From Enoplosus armatus (Eukaryota; Chordata; Actinopteri; Centrarchiformes; Enoplosidae): a stretch of DNA of 64,000 nt. The stretch spans positions 3,304,658 to 3,368,657 of the forward strand of contig NC_092192.1 of the NCBI RefSeq assembly GCF_043641665.1, given 5' to 3'. Made by a program: the position numbers and the translations under genes. A model generated the notes under the pieces. The model had not been told where the DNA came from, did not search any database, and saw nothing but the letters and a program-made list of their open reading frames with translations. The number at the start of each line of letters is the position of its first letter. The first letter of the stretch is position 1. This document shows positions 1 through 12,431 of the stretch, in pieces.

Positions 1-2045
1 AACCCCCAGCCCAGTTAGCCAACGTACTTGAAAGAGAAAACAAAGGCAAACAATAAAATTAGAACCCAAATGTCCCTTTTTAAACATCCATCACAGTTAA
101 CAGACCAACTTCCTGCTAACTATCAACATTTTAGGTGCATTCACTTCAAGCTTTACCCCCAAATAAAGTGGTTTAGATAATCTGTTCAAACTGCTGGCTT
201 GTTCACAACCTGCCTGTTTCTTGCCCCGATGGGCTGCAGTGATGTTGTCATCACATCAATTGAAAATGATGATCAAATCTACAAAATAAGGCCCAAGTTG
301 CATCTCCTCAAGCATTGACGTAGAAGTCCAGACCCAACATACAGTAAATTAGCATTTTGTCAAATAAAGATATTGCTCTTTTACTTGGATTACTGTTGTG
401 TGCACAGTGACGTGAACAGTGCGAGAGCATCTTCAGGCCAGTTTGTGTGCGCTGGAGATCCTTCCAGACGTTTCCGAGAGTCACTGCCTCCCTCGTTTAC
501 ATTCCTGAGTCGAGGCCACGCTGGTTTGGATTAGAAACCAAGGTGAACTACGCTGACTTCACGGAGGGACTTTACTGCAGTTTGTCAAAGGGGTGGAGGC
601 CTGTTTTGCCAGCTTGCCTGAGCAAACGTGGAGCTTCCCCTCGTGTTTACTCAGGGATGGATTACGCCTCCTTTAACCTCTCCGCTCGACGTTTAACGCG
701 AATCGACCGGATTGCATTTAAGGCACTCCTGACATGACGACAGCAGGACAAACTCTGACGTTAGAGAGTGCTTCCATATAAAGACTTCCCCACTTCTTCG
801 GTAGTGATCACCTTTTCACACACTGATTAATCTTACTGTCCGAGAAAGTCGGGACGTTTGAGGAGCAGAACTTGTTTGAATACGTGCTCAGTTAAAAAAT
901 GACAGACTAGTAATTATTATTATTAGTTACTCAGCAACCTTCTGTTCATCTACCTACTCAGAAAAATACTGATTTATGACACATGTAGAGACTTTCCTTT
1001 ACAAAATATTAGAGGATGGAAGCAGCTGTTACCAAAATGCATGACAGATGCATTTCAGTCAGCAACATTTTTCTACAACATCTTTCTTTCCACGAGTTTC
1101 CTCATTTAAGAGGGAATATCAATCATCTGGCACATATGGAGAGCTTCCAGCACGATAAAGATAGACAGGCAGACAGGCGGCAAGTCTAACATACCACTAA
1201 CCACGAACACACACCATCTCCCTCGAGAGACACACTGTGCTCCTCCGAGACCGAGAGCTCCCCGTAAATGACAGTGTGGGCAAGAGTGACAGAACCATGT
1301 TAGAACAATGGCGGGTGTGACAGTCAGAGCTGGAAAGATAAAACGAAGAGCAGAGGAGAGGTCTAGTAATCTAACAACCATCTCAAACTGCCTTCCTTTT
1401 CCTAACTGCTAATTTCAGACAACCACCCCCAGTGCTGTGCACCGTCCCGACATCCTGATTCAACATGATACAAATGACATTAAAAGGAAGAAAGATGCTC
1501 GAAAATGCTGTTTCATTGTGACTCAAAACACCTTCCGACCCAGAGTTTGATGATATGATTGGTGCTAAACTGAGGCAACAGCACACAACAGCATCGTAGC
1601 AGTAAAAGCAGAACTAGAAGAAAATCATGTGATGTGCATCAGTTGAGGCACCAGCACGTCAAGGACACCCCTTATATGTTATATATTATGTCTCATAAAC
1701 TGTGAGGCTGACGTCATGCCCTGGATGCACGACTCCTTTGCATTTGTTTCTGTTGACTATTCACCTGAAGAGTCGACCTCTGCATCTTAATATATGTTTA
1801 AATATTATTTTTAAATAGCTGGAAGTGTGGCTCAGAGAAAGAGGCGCCATCACTTGACAAGAGAAGTCAAGGTTAAGAGGCCTACTGAGGGTGAAAATAG
1901 CTGGTGTTTGGATTTATATAGAAAGTAATGGAGGCTGTTTTGACACACAGTACACGGTCAGCATGGTTTGGACTTTTTGTGTTTTTTATTTGTGTTTTTA
2001 ATCTATATTCTTGTGTGTTTTGGTGTGTTTCTTTGTACCACTCAC
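1..2045. other. klf8 intron (3' side of visible exons), no gene seen
   Basis: Follows the phase-1 donor at 2045 on the minus strand. No exon similar to KLF8 residues after the GSDG block and no C2H2 zinc-finger codons could be found on either strand. The sequence is ordinary AT-rich, with no obvious repeat. The open frame at 447-737 on the plus strand has no recognisable content. Confidence 0.5.
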
Positions 2046-2280
2046 CAGATCCTTCTGAGCGCCCATCACTGCCTATGAGCGGCACTGTAATGGCTGCCGT
2101 GGCGACGCCGTCAGTAGGCATGGTGGTGTAGACAACAGGCAGCGACTGCACCACCACAGGGATGGTCTGGAGCTGGCCCACCTTGCTGGGCATGCTGACC
2201 GAGGGGATTGTATGGATGACGTGAAGGATCTGCTGGCCCCCGGCGCCCTGAGTGGCCAAGATGGAGCCTGGAGAGAGGAC
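2046..2280 (-). CDS. klf8: klf8-like exon, activation/repression domain (partial gene)
   Basis: Internal coding exon of a Kruppel-like transcription factor, read on the minus strand. It opens after a pyrimidine-rich acceptor (CCCCTCTAG) at phase 0 and closes at a consensus GTGAGT donor at phase 1, giving 78 codons plus one base. The translation starts VLSPGSIL and contains GGQQILHVIHTIPSVSMPSK, TIPVVVQSLPVVYTT and ITVPLIGSDG. These blocks follow human KLF8 almost residue for residue, and match KLF12 less well (its block starts FLHIIHPV), so klf8 is preferred over klf3 or klf12. KLF8 is a nuclear, CACCC-box-binding regulator. The three C2H2 zinc fingers that would follow are not seen in bases 1-2045, so the 3' part of the gene lies left of the window. 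Confidence 0.88.
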
Positions 2281-2378
2281 CTAGAGGGGCAAGAGGAGGG
2301 GAATATGATCGGTCGCTATAACCCTCCTGTGTACACTATTCAACAGCTTCAATGGAGAAGGTGGGACTTTGTAGTTAC

Positions 2379-2648
2379 CATGGAGCCTATCGATTGTAAC
2401 CCAGAGGGGACTGGTGTGGCCGACAGGCTGGGCTGGGTCACGGCACCGCTGGGTGCAGGGTTGACTGTGGTGCTTGTTGTAGAGGCAGGGAGCGACGAGG
2501 AGCGGGGCTTGTTGAGCGACAGGTCAACAGGTTCGGTCTGGTCCTCGGCGGGGCACGGCTGGGGCGAAGAGGGCTCCGTCTTGCAAACTGGCGGCTCCGT
2601 CTTCACCTTCAGGTCTGTTGGCTGCGAGCAGTCGTGACCTACGTCTGC
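2379..2648 (-). CDS. klf8: klf8-like exon with CtBP-binding PVDLS motif
   Basis: Ninety-codon minus-strand exon, phase 0 at both ends. The acceptor follows a long pyrimidine tract and ends in tandem CAGCAG, so the exon may instead begin at 2651, adding one Gln (a NAGNAG acceptor). The donor is ATG|GTAACT. The translation holds DLKVKTEPP, comparable to the acidic IKIEPPEE segment of KLF8, then EDQTEPVDLSLNKPRSS. PVDLS is the classic CtBP co-repressor docking motif shared by KLF3, KLF8 and KLF12, and LNKP follows as in that family. The remainder is Ser/Thr/Pro-rich linker. It joins in frame to the exon at 2046-2280 across an intron of only 98 bases. This short intron is read through by naive ORF calling, which hits a stop just after the donor. 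Confidence 0.88.
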
Positions 2649-4651
2649 CTGCTGGAGAGGAGAGGAAAAGGAGAGAAGTTTAGAAAGCTGATTGTACAGG
2701 ATAGAAAAGCCCCTAAAAGAGCATTAACACCATTATGCTCCTCTGAAATCCTTCAGCTGGTTGGTGACTCCTCACATCAGGGTGAGGCAGATCTTATTCC
2801 AGCTTTTACACACTGACTCCTGAACTTCGCAGAGTCAACTCAATCACATTTTCTATTCTGAAAGGACAGCAGAGGACTCATTTTATTGGCTAACCGATGC
2901 ATTAATTAAACAGATGTAATCACAGTTAAGTGGAGCTTTCCAAAAAGAAATGCCAACGCGTGCAGCTTTATTGTTTGAAAAGCCAGCAGGAGAAACACAA
3001 TCCAGCCAAACAGAAACCATTTCATTGTTTTTCTCTTGTGCAGTGAGACTGAGCTGGAGACACACCGCCAAGGGAAACACAGCAACAACTGTCTCTGCCT
3101 GGGACACAGTCACCTGGCTGTTACATGGCAATGGACATAATGCCAACACACATTCATACATATTATAGAGGTGCAAAGTAGGAGGAAGTTACTTCAGATG
3201 TCATGGGTTCCAAAGACGTCCCATTCATTTTACTTCAAGGCTTGGATCAACAAGAAACCCTCCTGGTTAAACAGTCAGAACCATCATGTTTAGGAAGCAT
3301 CTGTTTAACTACAAGTCCCAGGGTGCATTTGAGCACAAAACATTCGGTCACAGAGTTACAGTTCTGCTGGATGTGCCGCTAACAGCCAGGGAAAGCTAAA
3401 GATTACATCTGATCCAATTTTCAGCGATTTCAAACTGCTCACGTTGAGATTCTGGGTCAACAGTGGATGAAATCAGCAACTATCGCACAATGTTTTGTTA
3501 ACAATTGCAAAAACAAATCATTTGGAATTTGCCACAGCTCTGATTTGCCTCACTAACTGGACTTTTCTCTCCGTAACAACTGCTGCTGAAGCTCATGGGT
3601 GTCTTTTAGAGCATTTACAGTATTTAGAACCGTCAGCCACAACAAACTGGTGGAAAATGAGGGATGACATCACATCACATTGTTCAATCATTCATGAGAC
3701 TCCTGCGTTTCTCTGTCCAGGAATATTGAAGGTAGAATTAAAAGTGTGGAACAACACTTCTAAAAGCAGCTCAACCCTAAACATCCTGCACATCTTTCAA
3801 GACGTGAACTCGTTTTTCAATCCATTAAGACCGACTGCGCTTGCTTTGAGGACCTGCTTCATCTTGGATCCATGCTTTCATGTAACTTGCATCAGGCTTC
3901 TTCGTGTTACGCTCTAGTTTTCTCCTCAGAGGAGCGGAGCACCCCATTCGCCTCTGCAGCCACCCAGGGCTCAGCTGCCATGTGGCTCGAAAGCACAGGG
4001 AACAATGGTGGCTGTGTGGGACATGGTGGGGGGGTGGAGGAGAAAGGGAGAGACAGAGAGAGGAGGGCTGGGCGGGCATAGAGAGAGACTGGTACCGACT
4101 AAGAGAGAGAGAGTGAAAAAAGAGGAAAAGTGAAAGAGGGAGCAGCAGCGAGCCTCCAGTCTAGGACTTGGCCTCCGTCCAGTTCAGCTGAGCGTAGCTT
4201 GGCTCTGGGTGAGGAGGAGAGGGTGGAGACTCCGCTACGCCCTTTTATCGGGTCACACAGTTCAGCTGGAGGCTGGGCTGTGTGACGGTGGAAGAAGGCA
4301 CAAATATAAAAGGTTGGTAAACATCCTCCTGCAGTCCACCATCATCAGATATGCAAATAACCGTTTATCGAGCATAGCGGTGGTTTTGCATGTTTTAAAG
4401 AATTACACGTCACATTTAACACGTAGAATGATTTTTGGCATTCCAGGCAACCGTTTGAGTCTTTTCTTCAACCATGAAAAATGCTTGTGATAGATAATCT
4501 TAGTGAATAACTGACTGATTTTTAAATTCATACGTAATGCTGGTATGAGGAGGAACCATTTTCTCTCCTTAATCGTGTGTCCAAGAACACCCTGTATTGT
4601 GCTTCTAATGTGATGTTCATCCTCTCTATTTTAATTCATCTTTGATAACAC

Positions 4652-4871
4652 ATAACAAAAGACAAACACAGATAGAACCTGCACCAAACCTGGCTGAGGA
4701 AAGGAGGAATTTAAGGAGCTCTTAAGGGCAAATAGGAAAGGAAAGGAAAGAGGGAGCAACATGTAACAAACAAACACGAGTACAGACCCTGCACCAAACT
4801 TGGCTGAGGAAAGGAGGAATTTAAGGAGCTCTATAATAGGCGGAAAGGAGAGGAAAGGAGTGAAGGAAAGG
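4652..4871. repeat. 110-base tandem duplication
   Basis: Two direct copies offset by exactly 110 bases. The shared core runs from CCTGCACCAAAC through GGCTGAGGAAAGGAGGAATT and AAGGAGCTCT, starting at about 4679 and 4789, with ACAAACAC upstream in both. Copies are about 90% identical over the core and fade at the purine-rich edges. Confidence 0.8.
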
Positions 4872-5098
4872 AAAGCCAGCGAGAGGAGATGAGGGGGGAA
4901 AGAGGACGAAAAAGGGAGATCAGTAAGGAGAAGGAAGCAGAGCCAGAACATGATTATAGAGACAGCCCCCCCCCCCACAAAAAAAAACAAAAAAACAAAC
5001 TGAAAAGAAAATGAAGTGTGAAAGTAGTGAGGGAGTGGATGAGGCAGAGGAGAGAGAAAGAGACGAGAGTGAAAGAGAGTGGGTGGGAAAGGCCTAGC

Positions 5099-5112
5099 GT
5101 TGCCATGGAAAC
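5099..5112. promoter_or_regulatory. RFX X-box-like motif
   Basis: GTTGCCATGGAAAC (reverse GTTTCCATGGCAAC) fits the palindromic RFX X-box with a two-base spacer. It sits at the switch between a purine-rich and a pyrimidine-rich stretch. Confidence 0.5.
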
Positions 5113-8100
5113 TGGGAGCTATCAGCTGACTCCATGTTTTCCACTCGTTCCCCACCCACCACCAACTCCCTTCCCTTCCCCTCCCAGTCTGTTCATCTTT
5201 CCATCACTTCACCCCCACCTCTTCCTCTCTTTATTTTCTTTCTCACTCCCTCCGTCATGACCACACCCCTTTCACCTTTCTCTCCCACACCCCCGTCTCT
5301 CCCTCCAGCATCTCTCGCTCTTCACATCAACCACACCCTCGTTTCCTCTCACCTCACCCTCTCATCCCCTCGTTGGCTTCGTTCGATTCCACCCACTCAC
5401 TCTTGTATTTCTCTATTCTCCTCCATTCCCTTCTGGGTTTTTTTCCTCCCCTCTCCTCTCCTCATTTCCTCTTTTCACGGTTGCTCAGATTAAACCCACA
5501 ACTCTTTGCAAAATCCCCAGAAGAAGAGGCTGATCTCCACTAGAAAAAAAAAAGAAAAGAAAAGAAAAACCTCACTGGACTCCTGCAAGACAGAATGAGG
5601 AAGACAAAACGAGAGAAGATGGAAAGAGGGAAACTTTCTGAGATGAGGACAGAGTGATTAGCTTAAAAAGGAGGATGTACAGCAGCTCATTCATCCTGGG
5701 TTAACTTCACTCAATATCAATGGGTTGTTCTGGCCCCGTATTAATGTTAGTTTTATATTGCTGTTGTTTTTTTTACCCAAAGTAAAATATGGTTATTTTC
5801 ACCTTTAAAAATGTCACATATATAAAACATGACTTTAAAAACTGCAGGTTAGGATACACATATTATTAACAAACTGTAACAAATAAATGACATTTAAGCT
5901 TTACCATACCATATTATAACAGTAAAATAACTAATAACACTAACACTGGGTCTAAACAACACACTGTCGGACAGCTAAAGTTAACCCAGTATTGCCTTGG
6001 TGATATATTGGCCCAAATATGGTTAATTTTGACCCAGTGATTTTCAGTGTTTACGTTTTGATTTCACCAAAGCAGAGAGGAAAAGCTGAGGCCATGTCCA
6101 GACTTTTGCTGTTCAAGTGTCAAAAGTCCGTCCAATCTGGTCCTCCACGTCAAAATGCCCCAAAAACAGAAGAACACTCAAATCGCGTCTGTTAGGAATA
6201 CACAGACCACCTCAGCCAGCAGCTTTATGCTCTGAAGATGCAGTTGTCCTTGAAGTGGATATTAGTTCATAAAACAAGAAGTATATTTGAATGGCAATTA
6301 CTCTGCAAGTTCAAAACTGTGAGCTTAAGAGATGTTTTGAGTCCCATTTTAAGTACCAAAGGTGATACAACCTCAGCAACATGTTGTCTTTATTAAGTAA
6401 ATTACTAGTTACAGGCATTTCACCACAATTCAACACTGTCAGTTCAATGGTTAGGCAATTTGAATATATCAGCACACAGACCCTCTGTCTCCGTCTTGTT
6501 TGTTTCCACACAAAGGCAAGAAACCAAACTTCACTTGAACGCACATACCTAACCTTTCACTCTCCCTGAAGTGAAATTTATTTGCATTGTTTGTGAGGCA
6601 CACGGCCATAAAATAACTGTCTCTGAAACCATCACAACAATCTGCCAGGGCTGGAACACCTTAAAACAATAAACTCAACGCGTCTGAATGCAACATGAAA
6701 AACCCCTCGCTGAGCCAGACGTGTTGCAGTGGAGTACTCCCGTTCTCCCCCCTGCTCTTCTCAGTTCAACTGCTCCACCATAAAATGGGTCACCCAGTCT
6801 TCGCCTTGCAGTTAATTCATGTGATCTCTAACTTGAATGGAAGCGGGTAGCAGCTGTGACTGCAGTGGTGACAAAGCCAGGCAGAGAGGAAGACATAATC
6901 TGTCCAGAGGACTTTAATCGTGCTGTACTCTACTACACTGGATCTCATGCAGACAAGGTAATGAGTGATTTACGGTAGCAACAGAGCTCTGCTATCACTG
7001 ACCTTATGTGCCCACAGACGGCTATTTACATGGTACAGTATAATGTATAATTATGGCACAATATCCAGAGCATTCATCATTTCATCAGAGAGGAGCAGCC
7101 TTTTGATTTCATCCTTCTCCCAGTTTGGTCGCAGCCTCAGGCTGACCCAGGTCACTGCGTCACACAGCGGGTTTAGGTTTTCTTTTGTTAAGTGACTGTG
7201 CCACTTTAACACAGGGTTAACAAGTAGGCCTAACAATTAATATGGCAGCACTGAAGGACCAATCAACACTCCTTTGTCAGCAGCCACATACTTTATTTAT
7301 GACACAGCTTCACATTAAGAAGTTACATTTTAATGATGCATTTTCAATAGAGTTTTACAGTCTGCTCCCTAAGAAACTGCCTTAAAACAGACTGCTAGTG
7401 AATGTTATAATCTCACACATACAAGCCTCAGCAAGTGAAAGAGAAGACTGACCAATGTTAAAACAATGTTGGGTACAGTTTAAGTAGCAGGTCTTGCTAT
7501 TCACAAATGTCTCTGAACACTTCCACAAACTGTTTTGTTTAGATTACTTATTACTTTTTCTGTACAAACCACAGTAACCAATTTCAGTTTCGGTTTATGG
7601 GAAGTTTTGCTTCCCATAAAGTCCCTCCTCTTGGGGGTGGGACTTTCTAATGGCCCAGGAACTAATAGGTGCAGTCTGCAGCGCTGCACTTCAATTACTG
7701 GTCAAAGACTAGCTTTGATCACCGCTACACGTCTACAGCATCACTCAGAGGGTAAAGAAGCACTGCAGCGAGTATAGAGATTAGTTAGTGTGTCATTTTA
7801 AACAAACTAATCAGAAACAGAAAGCGAAAAGGAGAAACAAAAACCTATTTTATGCACTAAAGCTGAAAAATAACTAGACAAAAGCAGATTCTCTCTACTA
7901 GCCTTTCTACCATTGCACATCTCCGTTCCTACATTCATTCAAACATCACAGTCATGCACATGACAACGTGTTGTTGGCTGAAAAAAAGTGTAATATTCCT
8001 AATCTTCACGGTTCTTCTGGTACATGCAAAACTGGCTTTTAGTTCCTGGCTTTTCGGTGGAAACGGGCCAAAAGTTGCTGCCCAGATGGTGCCAGAAGGG

Positions 8101-8517
8101 ACCAACAACAGACTTGGTAACACTACCCTTGCTGGCCTTTGGCAGAGAATATGATCCTGAGTGGTAAAAAGACTTCTACAAAACAGTAAACACACAGAGT
8201 AAAAAACAGAATTCCACTGAAGCCTAATAGGCTTTCAGTCTATGTCACTGCTTTTTCTACAGGAAGAAATCAATAGGTCCCGAGGTGAGACAAACAATAC
8301 TGTGACTGTATGTGTTAAAGGTGAAGGGAGGATGGAAGAGCGGAGGTGAAGAGAAGGAGAAGGATGAGAGGATGGAAGAGAGATGAAGGCAGAGGCACCT
8401 TTTATATTGATCTGCAGGGAGTGTGCATGTGTCAATGTCATCTGTGATCAACACTTAATTGTGATTTTTGGGGGCATACATGTGTGCTGGATACGTTGCA
8501 TGTACTGTATGTGATAA

Positions 8518-8521
<4 letters not shown>

Positions 8522-8560
<39 letters not shown>
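8522..8560. repeat. (GT)n microsatellite
   Basis: Thirty-nine bases of pure GT. A (CA)n tract of opposite sense lies 120 bases downstream. Confidence 0.95.
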
Positions 8561-8561
<1 letters not shown>

Positions 8562-8679
8562 CTGAGGAGGTGAAATGTGAAGGCAGATATGGACGATATA
8601 ATAGAGTCAGAGCAAAAACAACAGCTGGGGGAGATATTAACCACGAAGGACGCAGCCCCGCCCCACCCAGCACACCCAG

Positions 8680-8705
8680 CACACACACACACACACACAC
8701 ACACA
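8680..8705. repeat. (CA)n microsatellite
   Basis: Twenty-six bases of CA, complementary to the GT tract at 8522-8560. Confidence 0.95.
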
Positions 8706-10742
8706 GCTCCATCCCTTACAGCCTGACCCACCCACTGAAACACCAACTGCCCCCACCCTGCAGTCTATTCCTCTCTATCCCTCTCTCTGGTTCGCCCACC
8801 TGTTAGCGGGCTGATCCCAGCACAGTTCAGTGTGTCTGTTAGCCGGTGCTAACACTGACTCTCAGCCTAATGTTACCTAATAGGAGTTGCCAGTGTTGAT
8901 TTCCTGGGTGCTTAGTAACATGTTCGTCCCAAACGCCCACACAGGATGGGCCTGTCTCTAACCCTTAAAGCAGACTACTCGAGTTTTAATTATGAATGTT
9001 CAGCCTTCTGACACCCTCATTAGACATGATATATTTCTGCATTTGGTTAAGAGGTTCCTCAAAGCACTTCAAAGATAAGACAGCCTGAGAAGGAAATAGG
9101 GATAGGTGAACGGAGGAACCTGATTAAGGGCCTGGATGTCTAATCATGCATCTGTAGAAAACCACATTATGTATATTCACCTTGTATAGTCAAATAGTAA
9201 GTGTCAAATAGGAGTATTTCATGAGCTTGTCAATGTACACTGCAACAAAACTACAAAAGAACGCCAAATATCCTTCTTGTAGACACTGGGAAGAACTCTG
9301 AAGACAGTTTGACAAATGTAAAAACATGTTGACATGAAAGAATGAGCTGCAAGACAAAAACAAGGAGAGTCTAAGAAGTTAGAGGGAGTTAGAGCTGGAG
9401 CTCATTAAGAATAAAATAATATTCCATAAATCACTTTCTTCCCTCTTCCTTACTTCCATTTTCTCACTTCAGGCTATGAACTAGGACAACAGAAAAACAG
9501 CCCGAGTTAAAGAAGCTTTACTGGTGAGACGAGGGAGTGTAGAGCAGGGAGCTCTGCACCAAAACAAATGTGGATGCTATTACTGTTTACCTTTTGTTTT
9601 CTCTTCCAGATAAATAGTTTACATAACTGGGCTCAACTGGACTTGTTTAAAACCTGTCTGTGTGTGCTGCAACGCCCCATCCACTCATACATTGGAAAAA
9701 GTCTGTCTACACAATCACGACAATTAAGATGTCAGACAAGTGATGGCTGACAATATACAAATATAAGATCCGGGTTGCAAACGAGATGCTGAAACATTTC
9801 AAAAGCATTTGATTGGCAGCATTTTAAATTATTGTGAACTTCTCTTTCAACCAGCTTCATGGTTCATTTATCAATTTCCTACGTTTCGCAGCATAAATCT
9901 CTGTAACCCTGCAGGAATGTGCCTGAACGTGTTGCATCCAGCGGTGGAATATACAGCACAGAACGTGTAGGTGGAGAGACGACACGATAATTCACAAGTC
10001 AAAACAGTTTGACAAACGCTCGTGGCTCGTCACTCCAGTCCTCAGAATCACTCATATCAACGATGTCTATTCGTGAATTCCCAACGTGTCTTTACAGTCA
10101 GTTATCGAAGCGTGCGCTCTTTTCAGGTCGCTTACAAAGTGCTACAATCAGTTTCCTTCCCTCCCCTTTTCAGATGTAATGTCACACACTCAAGACAGGC
10201 TTTCAGCGCTCTGTGACATGAAACATTATAGCTGACAAAAACAACATTCAATGTTCAAATGAGAAGCTTTTCAGGGACTGAGAAAAGCCTTGGATTAATA
10301 GCCAAATGAAAAGGCTAAAACTGAATTACACCATTTGTATTTCTTAACTGCAGAAACCTCCCTCCTGACAGACACTGATGAGGGTGGAGAAACATAAACT
10401 CGTCTATTCGCTCCAGCAGAAACAAAAGCCAGCGTCTGTTGACCCGTCCATTATTTTAAATTCATCACCTTTTATAAAAACATCTTGGCTCAGTCGTCGT
10501 GGCAGTGAAACTTTCAACAACAGCGATGTCTGCACCCCCGACACCTCGGCTTAACTCGGGGAAACAGTCTGTTTGTGTTGGAACCAGCTGAACTTATCTC
10601 ACCGCCCTGGCAAAGTTTTTTCTGGTTTCATAACTTCCTAATTTTAGAGCTGAATAGACTAAATTACTTGTTAACATGGAGATTTTTGCTGCTTAAGAAC
10701 AGTTTAACGGTGGTGAGAAAGGAAGGGAAGCGGTGATGAAGG

Positions 10743-11018
10743 TAGGGCTGCAACTAATGATTATTTTCATTATCAATTAATCCTAATTGTGAAAAATGCT
10801 CATCACAATTTCCCAGAGCCCAAAGTGGCGTCTTCAAATTGCTTCTTTTGTCCAACCAACAGTCCAAAACCCAAAGACACACAACCATAAACGGCAAAGA
10901 AAAGCAGCAAATCGTTTTACATTTTTTGTTTGAAAAATGACTGAAACGATTTATGGATTATCAAAATAGTTGGGGACTATCTTTCCATCAAATAATCCAG
11001 TAAGAGTCGCAGCTCTGA
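10743..11018 (+). mobile_element. MITE-like dispersed repeat, near-complete copy
   Basis: Starts TAGGGCTGCAACTAATGATT and ends with the inverted form AGTCGCAGCTCTGA, giving terminal inverted repeats. The interior has the recurring blocks AAAAATGCTCATCACAATTT, TTGTCCAACCAACAGTCCAA and ATTATCAAAATAGTTGGGGA. Related copies occur elsewhere in the window. It has no coding capacity, so it is probably a non-autonomous DNA transposon. The family name is not assigned. Confidence 0.7.
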
Positions 11019-11195
11019 ATGAAAGTGAAAGGTTTGCACAGCAGCCGTGTGCACTGGTACCATCTGTAGCGTCAGCGTCCACGACGGTTTGTTAATCAGT
11101 ATCTGCAAATGAATACGTCTGTTTCAGATACAACAGACACTTTCAGATATGCATGTATCTGCTGCGATGACACAGTGCAGTCCACTACAGAAAAC

Positions 11196-11248
11196 AGAAC
11201 CAGGATCTATAAGAACCAGGATCTATAAGAACCAGGACCTATAAGAAC
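11196..11248. repeat. 16-base tandem repeat, 3.3 copies
   Basis: Unit AGAACCAGGATCTATA. The first two copies are identical, the third has one change (GACC for GATC), and a partial AGAAC follows. Confidence 0.9.
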
Positions 11249-11565
11249 AGTATTTAACATCAGCCGATCCACTCACTGAACTACATGTTATTCAGATCAG
11301 TTCAGAATAAAAACACACACACACAACTGAGTCGTATCTGCTTCCGGTACCAATCAGAGCTGCTGTTTTTACTTCCAGGAAGCTCGGCTCTGGAGGAAGT
11401 GGGCTGCCAACAATGACATCATCATCTTGCACCAGCGGGGGGGAACTGCGTCCGTCCAATATCTGCACTGCATTCCTCTGTTTTCCCCCACACAACATCT
11501 CTCTCTCTCTCTACATCCCGAAATTGTGAATGTGCTGTCCTTTGAATGGATTGAATGCTCAACCA

Positions 11566-11566
<1 letters not shown>

Positions 11567-11624
<58 letters not shown>
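11567..11624. repeat. (AC)n microsatellite
   Basis: Fifty-eight bases of pure AC, first tract of a dense cluster reaching 12500. Confidence 0.95.
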
Positions 11625-11626
<2 letters not shown>

Positions 11627-11736
11627 ACTAACACACATGCTAGCAAAGCCCTCCTGGCAAAAGCACAGCAAATAGGCCTCTAACCTCTCATGTCTCATGC
11701 TCTCACACACAAACACACAAACACATGGGGAGTAAT

Positions 11737-11740
<4 letters not shown>

Positions 11741-11791
<51 letters not shown>
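11741..11791. repeat. (TG)n microsatellite
   Basis: Fifty-one bases of TG, opposite sense to both neighbouring AC tracts. Confidence 0.95.
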
Positions 11792-11793
<2 letters not shown>

Positions 11794-11890
11794 ATGTGTG
11801 TAGCTGTGTATGTGTGTTGTGGCCTGGCTTTGTGCATGAGTGCTCCTCTTTGCTGGAGGACAACTGACTTGTTTATGTGCATACATCAGT

Positions 11891-11891
<1 letters not shown>

Positions 11892-11955
<64 letters not shown>
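11892..11955. repeat. (AC)n microsatellite
   Basis: Sixty-four bases of AC, lying 100 bases after a TG tract. Confidence 0.95.
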
Positions 11956-11959
<4 letters not shown>

Positions 11960-12064
11960 GGCCTCATTGTGTGTGTATTTGTGTGTACATGAGAGATAGA
12001 GAGGAAGAGAGAGAGAGAGAAAGAGAAAGAGAGGGCTATTCACTGTGCTGTGCTGGCAGGTATT

Positions 12065-12066
<2 letters not shown>

Positions 12067-12112
<46 letters not shown>
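12067..12112. repeat. (GT)n microsatellite
   Basis: Forty-six bases of GT, followed by (AG)n at 12138-12163. Confidence 0.95.
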
Positions 12113-12113
<1 letters not shown>

Positions 12114-12137
12114 CGCCTTTGGCTGAAGCAGTGAGTT

Positions 12138-12163
12138 AGAGAGAGAGAGAGAGAGAGAGAGAG
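12138..12163. repeat. (AG)n microsatellite
   Basis: Pure AG tract leading into a GGA-rich purine stretch to about 12228. Further GA tracts occur at 12326-12342 and 12352-12370. Confidence 0.9.
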
Positions 12164-12265
12164 GCTGGTCTGGAAAGGTGGAGGAGGAAGAGGAGGAGTG
12201 AGGAGGGAGGGGGGAGGGAGGGGTCAGGCTACGCAGTCTTTTCGGCAACTCCCGCCAGAGCTGCG

Positions 12266-12279
12266 GTTGCCATGGTGAC
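12266..12279. promoter_or_regulatory. RFX X-box-like motif
   Basis: GTTGCCATGGTGAC, one mismatch from the X-box palindrome, in a short CpG-containing island (12230-12325) between GA-rich tracts. Confidence 0.45.
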
Positions 12280-12429
12280 GGGGCGAGCGGAAGCAGAGCC
12301 TCCCTCGACATATCCTATTAGGGCGAGAGAGAGAGAGAGAGAAATGGGGGAGAGAGAGAGAGAGAGAGAGTTTGAAAGAGAAAGTAGAGAAAGTACAACG
12401 GCGGGAGAAAGAGAGACGAGATGAGATAA

Positions 12430-12431
<2 letters not shown>

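Noticed and set aside
4130..4209. Possible plus-strand 5' UTR exon ending TCTGG|GTGAGG
   Set aside because: A single donor-like match in purine-rich sequence, with no partner acceptor or coding exon on the plus strand.
4631..5155. 174-residue hydrophobic frame on the minus strand
   Set aside because: It is the translation of the pyrimidine-rich complement (Phe/Leu/Ser/Pro). It covers the tandem duplication and shows no domain.
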